Positions 1-11,915 of a stretch of DNA of 64,000 nt are shown one piece after another. Position 1 is the stretch's first letter, and each line of letters starts with the position of its first letter. Source of the DNA: Ignelater luminosus (Eukaryota; Arthropoda; Insecta; Coleoptera; Elateridae); assembly GCA_011009095.1 (NCBI GenBank), contig VTPC01089495.1:1-64000 (forward strand), written 5' to 3'. Both the position numbers and the translations under genes were made by a program. Under the pieces are notes generated by a model that made no database searches, was not told the DNA's origin, and worked only from the letters and a program-made list of their open reading frames with translations.

Positions 1-3000
1 AAAAATTTAAGATAATGCAACGTTACGTTAATAGATGGCGCTGAAAATAAAACTCATAAGTTATTTAATAAGCAAAACCATATAAATATAAATCGCAAAA
101 TTACTAGCACACCAATCTATTCTAAGAGCGTCATATTAAGAATAACTATGGAGTAACGCTAAATTTTTGAAGCTCCGTTCCTAATTGTACATATTTATGG
201 CATTTTGTAATGCCAAAGGAAAACGGAGCTGTTATTAAAATAAAACAAAATTATGTTATAATTAGTTTACTTCCATGGTCTTTTTTATATCAGAATAATT
301 ATACCAAAATTGTATTTTTCGAGATATAATTGTTAATAGCAACAGCATCTTGTTGCAATTTTCCTTTGTGACTTGATCTGTTAAAGTTGGTGGTACGTCA
401 AGAAGCTGTATTAACATTATGAATATTTAAAAGCCTGCAGCGCTTTTACTGTATCAGACAGATAGAAGGAGCTTGTTTGTTCTTTCTAAAGTCTCAAATA
501 AGCTAGTAATTCTGATAATTTGTTTGGTTCTAGTTAGTTGTTCGTCATTAACAAAAAGCATTTTGACATTTTCTTTTTCCCACGTTTCACAGCAACAGTT
601 GGCCAAATTTTATGTAAATAAAAATATAGAATGAAACGCTTTCAAGAAAATCATCAGATGACCTGAATTGTCTATTGAACATGACTCCGACTATAACTTC
701 TATAGTTTCATCAAAATACCAGTGGTGACATTTAGGAGTTTTTTTGCTTTATGGACAGTAGTTATTTCTAGCTAAAATAAGTAATAACAGAAAATCACGG
801 ATATTGGAGAAAAGAAACTCATCTTCTGGAACACAAACTTTCTTTACAAGTCTTGAGTTCAATGCCTCAAGCAGTGAAAAAAAATCTCAAAGTTGTTTTC
901 CATAATTAACAAAATTGAACTGAAAAGCAAAATTGGAAGCTTCGCTTCTGTAATATAGTAGGCGGTATACAATTTAATAAATTTTATCTTCCTTGTAAAC
1001 AATCTATTTACGGTGAACACCATCTAAGAAATTTCATCCATACTATATCACTTTTGATGATTTAAATAATGTTAATACATTGTTTGCCTCGCGTAATACC
1101 TGTAAATGATGAAACAGTAACAGAAAAAAGATATTATGTTGACTGTGTTAATTTGAATGCTAAGTCTTTATGTGAACAGAATTGACTCATAAATAGCAAA
1201 ACAAACACAATTATCGCTTATGGTTGTGACTGTGAAATTATAAAAACATTGAACTGTCGATGTCGCAGTTATGCTTTTCTGCACATTTCATAAACTACAA
1301 AACAAAGAGTGTAGCTGTCAGCATTATCTGAATTGTAGGTGTTAATGCATACACTTAATTTAATCACAATTGATACTGTCTATGTTAAAGTACCTATTTA
1401 TGTTGTTTATGATGATATGATGGAAATATTCTGATTTAAAACAATTTCATCCAAGCAAATATTTATTCTATAAATAATAAGAGAAATTGATAACGAATAT
1501 AATATGAAAACAGAATAAAAACGATTGTGAACCAACAAACGTGAAATGGGTATATTTAAGAAGGTTGTTAAACTATGAGATAACATTTATGATTAATGCA
1601 TTTATTAGATTCATCATGTACGATTGAACAATGAACACAATAGTAGATCAATTCAGCCTAATACATTCGAACAATAAATACAGGTATACCTTATGAAACA
1701 ATACAAGATCAAACGATGTTTGCATATGAGATAGATGAAGTACACGAAGGTGTATTAACTTCTATTTGAATTCCAGGAAGAATGTTATGAAACTGTTTTG
1801 AATTTAAGTTCAACAAAACCGTTACTCAGATTGAGGTTTGTATTGCAGAATTGATAGTACTGATTGATAATTACTTGCGTAAAACTTCAGGAAATTGTTA
1901 AATTGATGTTCAGCAGTCTTAATATTCTCAAATCAAACATTATTTCTCTAATGCTACATCTTAATAAACTGCTTTTGCCAATTTAATTTGCTCTGAAACG
2001 TTTGGCTTCAAAAATAAAAATATAAAATTGAGAATTAGGTTAGATTAGCTGCTCCTAGACGTTTAATAATGCAGAATTTTGAGCGATTGTCTTATCAATG
2101 CAGAACATTATAGTTATAGAACAGAAAGGTAACTACATAGTAGATATGGACTACCTTGCCGTCAGAAGATTAGAAGACTAACCCACAAATATGGCACAAA
2201 CTGAGAAATTAAGTTCAGTTCATACTTGCTTTTTCCCAATCCAATATATTGGGCAGTATCCAGTCAATTTTGAGCTAATTGTTTTTTTACCCTGCGTGTT
2301 CCTCTTGGCAGTATTTTAGTTATCTAATACAGAAGACAGAGCCAATTTTCAACTTCTCCAGCGCGATAACACTCTCTTGTATTATTTACTATCCTTTCTT
2401 CACGCTTTGCCTAATGGATGAACTAAGAATTTGGCATCAAGCCAGATTCATCAGACTTCCTGGTCTTCCCGTTGATGTTAAGTTTTCATTATGCCCTGAA
2501 CATCTAAACAGTCCGAACTCTTTAAACGGTTCAAAAAGTCCGATTCAACCAAAAAGCCGATTGCCTCAAAAATCCAAAGACCCCAATTTCTTCAGAATCT
2601 CAATCGGCTTAACAAGTCCTGCAAGTCTAATCCACAATATTTGATATATAGAATCTATTAGTATACGCAAGATTTCTCCCTGTTAAACTTAAGCGCTTCA
2701 ACAAACCTGAGATATATTTCTCGTATCTCAATTTTCATTTGCACAGAATCACGATTTAGAAAGTTGATTTTGAAGCTTTTCTACACTGCACAGTCTAGCA
2801 GATTCTGTTATTTATATGGTCTTAGCAAGTCTTGGTCATATGACAAACCAGTCTACTCTAAAATAAAAACTAAAATCCCTGTGATTAGTGTCTAATGTCT
2901 AATCTTAAGTTTCTTCATTTGCATTTCTTTGGTGCAAAGTCACAATGACTATTATCTATTATGACTTATTGGAACAACAGTTTTATTTTCCTTATGCGTT

Positions 3001-4600
3001 CTGCAACTCTTGACGCTTGATACCACCTTGTTGGTAAATAAAGTCCTGCAGAGTTTTTTTTCTTTTCTGGATTAATATTAATGTTCTACATTATCCCATC
3101 TTGAAAATAAAAGATGTTGACACAGGGAGAATACTGAAAACTGAAACCCTAAATTGATGCAAAAGAAGAAATTGCCAAACAAAAATAATAGTACAGGTGA
3201 CACAATATAGAAGGAGTCAAATTCTAAAGCTTGTTTACAAAACTACTATATGCCTTGCATCCCCTTGCCAAAAACGTTACCAAAACTCATGTTAACTATG
3301 CTTTAACTTCATTATTAAACGCTGAGAACTGTAGCCAAAATCAAGAGAAAAATAATCCGAGATTTAATTGGAAGCCGTTAGTTTAAGACAGTGTTTCTCA
3401 AACCATGCACCTAGTACTAGCGCAAAATTGTTAGTCTCAAAACTCAGTAGCATTTGCACAACCCACTGGTGACACTGCCCTGTAGGTATCTTACGTTCTC
3501 TGTTAGATAAAATAGATAATCTTCTCAAGGGTCCCTAACTGGCGTCTTTTTGGTATTATTCCAAAGCTGCAGTACATGAGTACTCTCCAAGATTCTTGTT
3601 TGTCTTTTAATAAATCACCACTTGATCCGTTTTAAGTCTATTCAGTCTCTGTTCGTGAAACCCTCTTGTGTCGAAAGAGGTATGCAAGCTAGCCAAGATT
3701 TCTAAAACAGATGCGCCTTTAGAATTGCAATGGAGGGGAAAATGGAAGTGAAATGTACATATACAGTTGAATTTTTAAGAAATCTTCCTTACACTCTTTT
3801 GCTATTAGACCTAAAAGGACATTTTAGAAAACATTTTATTTTCCAACAGATGATTCACTTTTTTCTATTGTAGACTAATCTATTTACTTGCTTCCTACCT
3901 GCCACCTTCTGATTGCACACATCTGCACATCACTATTGGAAATTAACCAGTAGCTGTTATTCTTTCGCTTCTAGTTGACCCTTTTTATCTCATATTGGAT
4001 TTTGTGGCTAGTGAAGAGATTCTATTGGAGAAAACTCAATCCAAACACATCATCAAGAAAGTGATCGGTAATTCACGACGTCGAAAGAGCATACTTAGTC
4101 AAAGTAACTCTAATTAAGGTTTTCTTATTGCGGAAACTTTGGGAAAGAGCTTCCCTTTTACCTCTACTACTTCTTTATAAGACATGTAATTTTAATCATA
4201 GCTAAAGAGACTGTTATATTCAATATGGGCAACTTCCGTAAACAACACTGATTATAATAACAGCGCTAGCAAGAAATGGGAAAACTTACAACTCTAAATA
4301 GAAGAAGAAATTGAAGACGACGCAGCCATTGCATTAGGGATGTATAGTAAATCTAAAAACGTAAGTTATGATTTATTTCTCGGCATTGTTACTTTGCTCA
4401 AGCTTTCCATGGCAGTTTGTCAAACTATAATTTTGTTGTTTTGCTTTTGTTTTCGGAGGCATGAAACTCATATTTTTTGAAAAACGTAACCTAGACCTTC
4501 TTTGACATTTCTCATCTAAATTGAATAGGTCATGCTTTTGTTGAGAAAGAGGTAAAAGTTAGGAAAGGATTTTTCTGAAGGAGTGGCGTAACAGGTCTGA
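1..4600. other. AT-rich non-coding stretch
   Basis: I see no supportable gene here. A 121-codon open frame at 2279-2644 (plus) has no recognisable domain and uneven composition, and I take it as chance. Apart from the hairpin at 171-230 and a possible lone hAT-type end near 3391 (CAGTGTTTCTCAAACC, no partner found), the stretch is AT-rich sequence with short homopolymer runs. Confidence 0.6.
171..230. repeat. Nested perfect-ended hairpin
   Basis: An outer inverted repeat (AGCTCCGTTCCT paired with AGGAAAACGGAGCT, two extra bases on one side) encloses an inner hairpin. The inner stem TGGCATT/AATGCCA is 7 bp with a loop of four bases. The two nested stems could form a structured RNA or a cruciform, or they may be the remnant of a miniature transposon. 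No transcription signal is evident. Confidence 0.5.
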
Positions 4601-4720
4601 GGAGTCCCAAGCTCAGTACCTGTAAGGCCAAGGCAAACTGATCTGGCGGGATTGAGGAACTGGAGGTTCTGAAGTGTGGGAGCCGGCCTATGCCACCCCA
4701 ATACGCAGGATTCAGGCTGG
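4560..4720. other. GC-richer flank of the 160-bp repeat, including a partial unit
   Basis: This block is much richer in G+C than its surroundings. Its last ~30 bases (CCACCCCAATACGCAGGA and following) resemble the end of the repeat units to the right, so it probably contains a truncated first unit. The minus-strand open frame across it (4516-4701) has no recognisable domain. I cannot name the source element. Confidence 0.4.
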
Positions 4721-5029
4721 TTCAGCTAAGACGTCTGCGATCTGGCCGTCTTAGTCCGGAATGGTAGCAGATTGTCTCTTGTGAAGTCTTCGGTTCTTTA
4801 CACTCTACCGGGCCTCGGCACCCTGCTAGATCCCAGGCTGACTGTCTCGTACCGCACCCAAAGCAGAAATGTAGTAGTAGTTCAGCTGGGACGTCCGCGA
4901 TCTGGCCGTCTTAGTCCGGAATGGTAGCAGACTGTCTCTGGTGGAGTTTTCTGTCCCTACCGGGTGTCGCTGTGCTGCTCGATCCCAGACTGATTGTTTT
5001 GTTCCGCACCCAACGCAGGAATGTAGCAG
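4721..5029. repeat. GC-rich tandem duplication, unit about 150-160 bp
   Basis: Two consecutive units begin with TTCAGCT and share blocks such as GATCTGGCCGTCTTAGTCCG and GGAATGGTAGCAGA. Unit one is 4721-4880 and unit two is 4881-5029. The units differ by scattered substitutions and a few small indels, so the duplication is old. The GC content contrasts sharply with the flanks. It could be a subrepeat from a spacer or from a transposon untranslated region; I do not recognise the family. Confidence 0.75.
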
Positions 5030-5893
5030 ATTTGAGAAGAAAATCGGTTAAAAACATGTGATAAAAGATAAATTACAAGGTAACCAAGTCTTTCCGTGTT
5101 TGTTTCAGGACTGTCGCCTGCTGGTGTGCAAGTTGTTCAAACACAGGAACAGTTAATCAATAGGGCAGCATTTGGTTAATCAAAAGGCAGCTTTCTTAAA
5201 GTTTGCAACAATATGCACTAACGTCTAGTTATTTGTGAAATAACAGTTGACTGTAGTTTGTGAACTATTGTTTGGCACTATTTCGGATAAATAGCTTCGG
5301 TAATGACTTTACGTTTTTGCTTCTTTTTTGGATCTAAACTTGTTTACTTTGTCTTTGCACATTGCTGCACGGTACACGTAGAATTCTAAAATGTAATCAA
5401 TTGGTAATTATGGAATTCTGTTTACAGAACAATGGGCTTTTAAATTTCCTAAGATAAAAGAGTTAAAGAGCTTCAGATCTGTTTTGTATCCCAAAAGCTT
5501 TCTTCAAAGGAAAAATGTGCGTGATTGATCCTCAAAGTAAAATGAATGAAAGAGTGACATTTGACACTCTGGGTATTTTAAATTAATTTAAGAAAAGAAG
5601 AAGCTCAGAAGTTAGTCATAAACCAGAAAATGGTTATGTGCATTAATGTCTGCATGTCAAGCGTGAAGAGGTTACAGAGAGAAACAATCAAGATACAGTC
5701 CAGCTATTTTTAGTGAATCATTTCCTTTACAGTTTCTCTTTAACTTTTTTTAACTTCTTTCTATTATTGCAAACGGTGGAGAAAATGCAGTTTCTATTTA
5801 ATTCCATTAGAACTGTTGGAAGAACTTGCAGATGCCAAAATGACATTTTCAAAAGAAATTTAATAGAACGGGATGTTGAGTAGATTATGTACC
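5030..5893. other. AT-rich non-coding stretch
   Basis: No gene, RNA or mobile-element signature is apparent. The short minus-strand frame at 5727-5948 runs into the inverted motif array that follows and looks like chance. Confidence 0.5.
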
Positions 5894-6400
5894 GATTCTG
5901 TCTAGACTCATTTTGTTTAATATCAATTCGTCTAATGACCCATTTCATCTACTGCCATTTTGTCTAACAACCTATTTGTCAATTTCAAGATTAATTATTT
6001 TTTAGCATTTTTAACAATGGAAAATGTTAAAAGGTAATCCCAATTAGGATTCATCCGCTCATCTGCCCAATTTGGTCTTAAGCTGATGTTTTATTTTTAA
6101 TTTGTCTAATAATCTATTCTTACTAACTCATAAGTTAATTGCCGTTGTCTAAATTTGGTTTCATTACAAATGCCAAGTAGAGGTCTATCTATGAATATCG
6201 GTATAAGGTTTCAATGCTACTGATTGTTTCACAATCTTTTACTAGAAACAGTAGAATCAAATAAAGTAGTACTATGTATTATAGACAAAATGGTCTATTT
6301 GACCAATTGGATTTGGACAAGGTGGATTACTAGATGAGATGGCGTTAGGCGAAATGGTATTAGACAAAATGACACTAGACGATGTGAGGTTAGACAAATT
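5894..6400. repeat. Inverted array of a ~16-bp TTTGTCTAA-type motif (foldback-like)
   Basis: The left arm (about 5894-5983) repeats a motif close to CATTTTGTCTAATAC on the plus strand. The right arm (about 6279-6400) carries the same motif on the minus strand, for example GTATTAGACAAAATG. The reverse complement of the right arm aligns with the left arm over about 100 bases, with the motif copies in the same order. Scattered single copies lie between the arms (for example near 6100-6155). The layout is that of a short foldback or miniature element whose ends are built from minisatellite repeats. There is no coding capacity. Confidence 0.65.
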
Positions 6401-7529
6401 CTTTGTCATCACTTTGATAGAAAATGTCTCTTGATAGCACCTTTGGTTTGATTATTGTGTACTAAGTCTGCCCTTATGATTTCTTACAGTATTGATTTTT
6501 AACTGCTTAGGAATATTTTGCTTTTCTTAATAATTGTCTGTTGAACTTGAAGATTGTTTTTGGTCACTCATGCAACAAATGAGTTGGATTTTTGCATTTG
6601 TCCGTTTGGAAGATTTGTTTGGAAATCTGGAACACAGAGAGATCTATTTTTGTCTACCCTTCCACAGCAAATAATAGTAATATTTCCAAATTAATCCAAA
6701 AGAGAAGAAGATTGTTTGGACTTTTTTGTCTACCCAAACAACATAGTCTGGTAATAAGTGTGAACCTAATGATGTGATTTAAATATGTACCTTCATTATT
6801 GTATGTATTTATTTATATAATTTATCATAATAAACATACCGTTCATAAATCTTCATATCTGGAAATTTTTTTACAGTTACTGCAAACAATAACAATGAAT
6901 AATTAATAATCTACATCGGTTTTATAGTTGTCATTTTTACATTTATTGCTAACTACAACGTAATAATACACATTGACAGGAAATTCATTCAGAAACCTTT
7001 AAAACCAACCTTTGGTTTGTATTATTACAAAGCTAATAATGTCAAAGGTTGTTGGCGACTAGGAAAGGGCAACAATTTAACATTAATTATTACAGCAAAT
7101 TAGCATACAAGTGTTTGATTATAAATTATGAACGTGTTTCTTGTATATGCAGTAGGAAAGTTTAATGCCCTAAGTCTAAGAATAGACGAGATGCTAAAAT
7201 ATTTACTTTGGGATTACCTTTGTTTACGTTAGTGTTTACTTTGTTTTGCAAATAATTATAATTATTCAAAATGAATTCAAAAAACTTGTACGTTTGAAAT
7301 TATAAATTTTAATAGTAAAATTAATTATAGTAAAAAAACAAAATTAACGGCTCGCTTTCAATAATGTAACGACTGACACGTTCTGTAAAATATAACCAGC
7401 TCACAATTTAAAGTGAGTGGTTTTACATAAGATTTAAGAACGAAATCATGGAAATCTTTACATGGTATAGCGTTTAGTTGGGATGAATATTTTTTATCTT
7501 GTTATAATCTAACTGTGGAGAATCACCAT
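6401..7529. other. AT-rich non-coding stretch
   Basis: I see no gene or recognisable element. The sequence is AT-rich with many short A and T runs. Confidence 0.5.
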
Positions 7530-7685
7530 GGACCAATCAGGAGGCTGCGAAGTTTAATAGTGAATGCCTCCTCTCATTAAAGATGCAGTTTCAGTGACCG
7601 CCTCTTTGTGATTACGCGTCAGGTGTGAGTGATTACCTGGACTCATCGCCGGAAGTCCGCACGTATTTAGGTACATCATACTTTC
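7530..7685. other. GC-richer non-coding island, candidate regulatory DNA
   Basis: A ~150-base block with balanced base composition stands out from very AT-rich flanks. It contains GATTAC twice (GTGATTACGCG and GTGATTACCTGG) and a CGCCGGAAG site of the ETS-binding type. No frame is open through it. A conserved enhancer or promoter fragment is possible, but without a comparison this is only a composition-based guess. Confidence 0.25.
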
Positions 7686-7689
7686 TTCG

Positions 7690-10600
7690 TTCTGATAATC
7701 CGGTTCTTCTTCTCCTTTTCTTTTACTAGCAAAGATGACGCGAGCTTTTCATGTGGACCTGGCTGCCTAACTATTAGGCTTCAATTGTGGATATATTTTT
7801 TTAAAATCTAGTTATTGGAATATTTCTTTTGGCTGTAATCATATTTCAATTTTTATAAACCATAAAACACATTAAATAACTTCATAGTATGCATAAAATA
7901 AAATTTACAAGAATCCAAAAAAAAGCAATAATTCACGTTCTCTACTGTTCAATACCAGCCTGATGTAAGCTTTTATTTCATTTTATGGACCACCAGAACA
8001 TTGCGAACATGTCATATTCATTATAATACTACATAGATTAATATCCTGTTTTATTTTGTTGAATAATAATTTACAAAAAAAAGGTCATCTATTAAAATAT
8101 ATTATTAGAAAATCTGCTCGTCGTTCTGTAGAGAAAATGTTATAAATCTTTTTCTACCGTGCACACTAAAGTTCATTAATCAAACAGATTAATTTTGGCT
8201 TCTCTCTAAGCTCTTTTAAATGATTTTTTCTTCCTAACATAAACAATTACTTTATTAACCTCTCATGTTTAGAAGAAAAAAAAACTTTCAGGAATAACCT
8301 AATAAATAAATCTAATCCAGTTCTGGAACGATGATGATGATAACGTACAGATAAATAGAGTTGGAAAAGAATGTCGTCTTAAAAACGGTGTTTAACATTT
8401 TTGATTCGCGCTAATTTGCAATGTGAAAACTAAAAACGCACCTAAACTTGTTGTTTAAAAAGTTGATGTAGATTAATTTAAAAATTTACACGGACAACCT
8501 AACACGTTTCTGTCAAACAAAGATTAATTAAAGTTAGAAATAACACCTAGCCAAAATGCAAGGCAGTTTTAAACACCTTTTAATGTGGGCGTTTTAAGTA
8601 AAAGGAACCAACCAATCCAACTTTTCATTTCTTAAGTCTACATTTGGATAATGTTATAATATTCACACGATATTAATTTTATTATCTCTGAGTTGGTCAA
8701 TAGTTTTTATTTGTTCAGTGTTAGGAAATTGAAAAAATGTTTAGTTTTGTGAAATAAATTATTAATTGGAAGAATCAACACGAAGATGACATAAGATAAT
8801 TTTTTATCATTTAGAAGGGAAGTAAAACCTCTGATAGCAACATAAGGAAGAAATCATTCATAAATCGATAAAATCGAACAGGAAATTTTAGAAACACTAC
8901 AAGAAAATTAATTAACAAAATACAAGAGAAGAAATAATAGGATTTAAACGAAAGAACTTTATATATGTACAAATGATGATCTTACGCTACTCTGATGACA
9001 TAAACAAAAAATTGATTGAATCGACGACGTATAACAGAGCAAGGTCAATAAATCGTAATTCGTTAAATGATGAACTCAAACCAAACAGCCAAAAGGTATC
9101 TTCTGCTAACTACTACTTAGCAGTATCTTCTTCTATATTTCCGCCCAAACAATCTCCTCATCTCTTTTTCCCATTAATTACAATTATATCGCCATTTGCA
9201 GAAAAAAAAACTTCCTATTTGTATAACTTCCTTTTAAATACCTTTGGTAAAAAAGGTCTTCGTTTTGGCACATATCTCAAAACACTTTCTTTCCTACTAT
9301 TCACTTTTGGGTAAATAGTCAGCGCCGATAATAGAATTTCAAGTTTTTACGCCTTTACACCCTTTACCAAACAGTAGTAGAAACCTAAGTAAAAGTAACT
9401 TAATTTTCTCAAGAAGCCCAAATGGTTTATGAAAAATGGTGAGAATATCGAGAAGACCAAACTGCTGTTAAATTCATTTTTTTCAAAGGGTTGAACAGCA
9501 ATAGAAAAAAAATCATTTTCAGCAGTTGTGGCAATTGTTCACCCGTTGTCAAAACTACACGCCAACAACAACTACCAAACCATTGAGAAATATTCAAAAA
9601 GCGTAACTCTGTCTAGTTGACTGGTCATCGCCTTTAAAAAGACGTTAAAACCTCACAGATCAAAAACGCTAGATCAGAATATCAAAAAAATGTTATTTAA
9701 TGGCGATGTAGACGTCTTTTTGACGTCAGACTAGAAAATGGAACTTCTGATAACATATACAGAACGAAAATGAGAAAATTACGCCACTGTGCATTGGTGC
9801 TCTAGATGAAGGAAATCGTAGTTTTGACAAATTTGGTCTTTAGTGAAAGAAAAGACCTGCATTTTTCGAAATAACACAACGGTATTGCAATGTTAAAGGT
9901 CTTGTAGAAGCTCAAACATCCGAGTATTGGCTCGTTATTAACTCTCAACTCTTCCTTTTGAAGATCTTGAACCTCAAGGTTTGCGTCTCTCTCACATTCT
10001 CCCAAACAATGAAAAGACGTTGTTTCGCCTTTTTCAGCTTTTTAGAGTTTGTTGAGTTATCCTCGATACCTGTTAACGGCAGGTGCTTTCTTGAAGTACT
10101 GTGACCCACCAGAACACCAGGTACCCATTAGAAGACTTAGGGGTCTTCAAGTTTTTCTCCTTGTCCAGTTTGCTAAGTATCCAATTTGCCTTTTATGTCT
10201 TTTGCAGTCACTCATTTAGAGCTGAACTAATCTGCTGCTTTGAGATTCCCAAAAACAGTTCCTATTCCAAATATGTGTCCTCCACCTTCTTGTTCTGTGA
10301 ATTCCACAGATAAGACTGACTTTTTCTGTCGTAGCACTTTTGAAGAAGAGCATTTCTTGTTCTAGTTAAAATTTCCTTATTGCCCCTATTGGGGCAAATG
10401 TAATTTTCTTGATCTGTTATTTTTCCTCGTTTGTGTTTGCCAATGATAAAATGGAAGAATCCTCTGCCATACCTGAAAGTTCATAGTGTGCTTACCCAAG
10501 GTAACGTTTTTGGGAAGATTTTTTTAACTGCTATTATTTTCGACTTTGATTGTTAATGGTCTACATCAAACCTATTTCATTTGTTGATGAAAACAGAATT

Positions 10601-11026
10601 TGATAAATTTCCACAGTTATCAAGACAATAGAAAAAATAGAGTAATTGAAATACAAATTATGACAGAATCCGCTTTAAAGGGGACACCCTCTATATTGAT
10701 TTATGAATTTTTATTTGCAATTTTGGGAAACGATCTTGAATATTTTACATAATGGATTAAGTTAATTTCCAACTATTCTTGAAGATCTGAAGAAGTATAT
10801 AGTAGTTGACACTCAAAAACTTCCTTTAATTATACATTTGTTTTCCTATTACCCATAATCACAGTTAACTTTAAAATATTATGCCTTACAATAATCTTCT
10901 GTTTTTGGGCTTTGAGTACCTTGCGTGCTCCATAAGTCTCGTTCGTTAAAATCCAAACAGCTAAGACAAAGTAATCCAAGACTAAAATTGAACTAAAAGT
11001 AATGTGAAATTGAAACTGTTCTAATC
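7690..11026. other. AT-rich non-coding stretch
   Basis: No supportable gene. A 113-codon plus frame at 8973-9314 is lysine-, asparagine- and phenylalanine-rich, as expected of chance translation of AT-rich DNA. The only recognisable item is one copy of a GACGTC-containing dispersed repeat at about 9696-9738, listed separately. Confidence 0.5.
9696..9738 (+). repeat. Dispersed short repeat with GACGTC palindromes, copy 1
   Basis: The segment around GACGTCTTTTTGACGTC (9711-9727) closely matches a second copy near 45791-45833: both read TTTAAT or TTAATAG, GCGA, TAGACG, then CTTTTTGACGTC and AGAAA. The match extends for about 40 bases beyond any simple motif, so the two are probably fragments of one dispersed element of unknown type. 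Confidence 0.45.
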
Positions 11027-11054
11027 TTTGGTCTTGGTCTTGGTCTTGGTCTTG
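11027..11054. repeat. Hexanucleotide microsatellite (TTGGTC)n
   Basis: About four and a half copies of TTGGTC in tandem. On the minus strand this reads as a short Arg-Pro repeat inside a chance open frame (10993-11190), which I do not consider a gene. Confidence 0.85.
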
Positions 11055-11900
11055 ATACTAAAACATTTATCCTGTTCTTGCCTTTAACAATTTCGATAGA
11101 AAACTGTGGGCTTTGACATACAGGGTATTTCGAATTCAAGAATATGTCTGATGATGATTCTGTGAAACCAGTTCTACATGTTTTTGGCAAAAAAGTGGCT
11201 TTAGAAAGGCTTTTCAGATTTAGAGAATTTCTAATAACAGAGAAATAGAGAAAATAAAAATAGTCGAGGTTTCTTTTCTGAACATTAGGAACATTAAACT
11301 CTGGCCTAATTTAAGCGATCTTGCATCTCTAACAGTAAAAGTACGGAGAACCGCAGCAAAGCTTTTTTCACTTGGTAGGGTCTCTGTTTTTAAATCTCTG
11401 AGCATACCTCATTTATAATACATCGCATAGTTGTAAAGGAAATGATCTTATGGATCATAAATTAAGCAAGGAATAAGGAACATCCAAAGAAAACGTTGCT
11501 TATTAAATGGAAATGGTTAAAGATTTAAATTTGTTTTATGGAATACAAGTTACAGTTATAAAAAGAAAAAGATGAACCTGGAATGATAACAGATTTGCTA
11601 AAAGAATAATCAGAAGAAAAGAGTCCCTACAGAAGGGTTAAAGAAGTGAAACTTTTTTGGCAAGATTCATAAATAAAGCATTTTTTCTAATTTTAGCTAC
11701 TTTTGGCAAAGTTTAGGTATTATTCATGAACCATGAACATGAGAAGTAGCACTAAGGTATCAATTCCATAGTTTGCTCTTTTTTTTAAATAATTAAAGTT
11801 GTTAATGTCATTCTAACATTTTATCTTTCAATAGACATTTGCCAGAAATTCATTTTATTGTACCAACTCATTCTGTGTAAAGCAAGTGCTCGCAAAACAC
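11055..11900. other. Non-coding stretch upstream of the mariner relic
   Basis: I see no gene. The short minus-strand frame at 11220-11405 has no domain. The left terminal repeat of the mariner copy should lie near the right end of this stretch, but I could not find a convincing match. Confidence 0.45.
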
Positions 11901-11915
11901 TCCAAACGTGTGTTG

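Noticed and set aside
2279-2644. 121-codon plus-strand open frame
   Set aside because: No domain, no splice or promoter context, and a composition that follows the local base bias. The reverse strand shows loose short-period repetition instead.
3391-3406. CAGTGTTTCTCAAACC as the end of a hAT element
   Set aside because: The sequence suits a hAT end, but I found no inverted partner nearby and no target duplication.
8973-9314. 113-codon plus-strand open frame
   Set aside because: Rich in Lys, Asn, Phe and Ser as expected from AT-rich DNA, with no recognisable motif.
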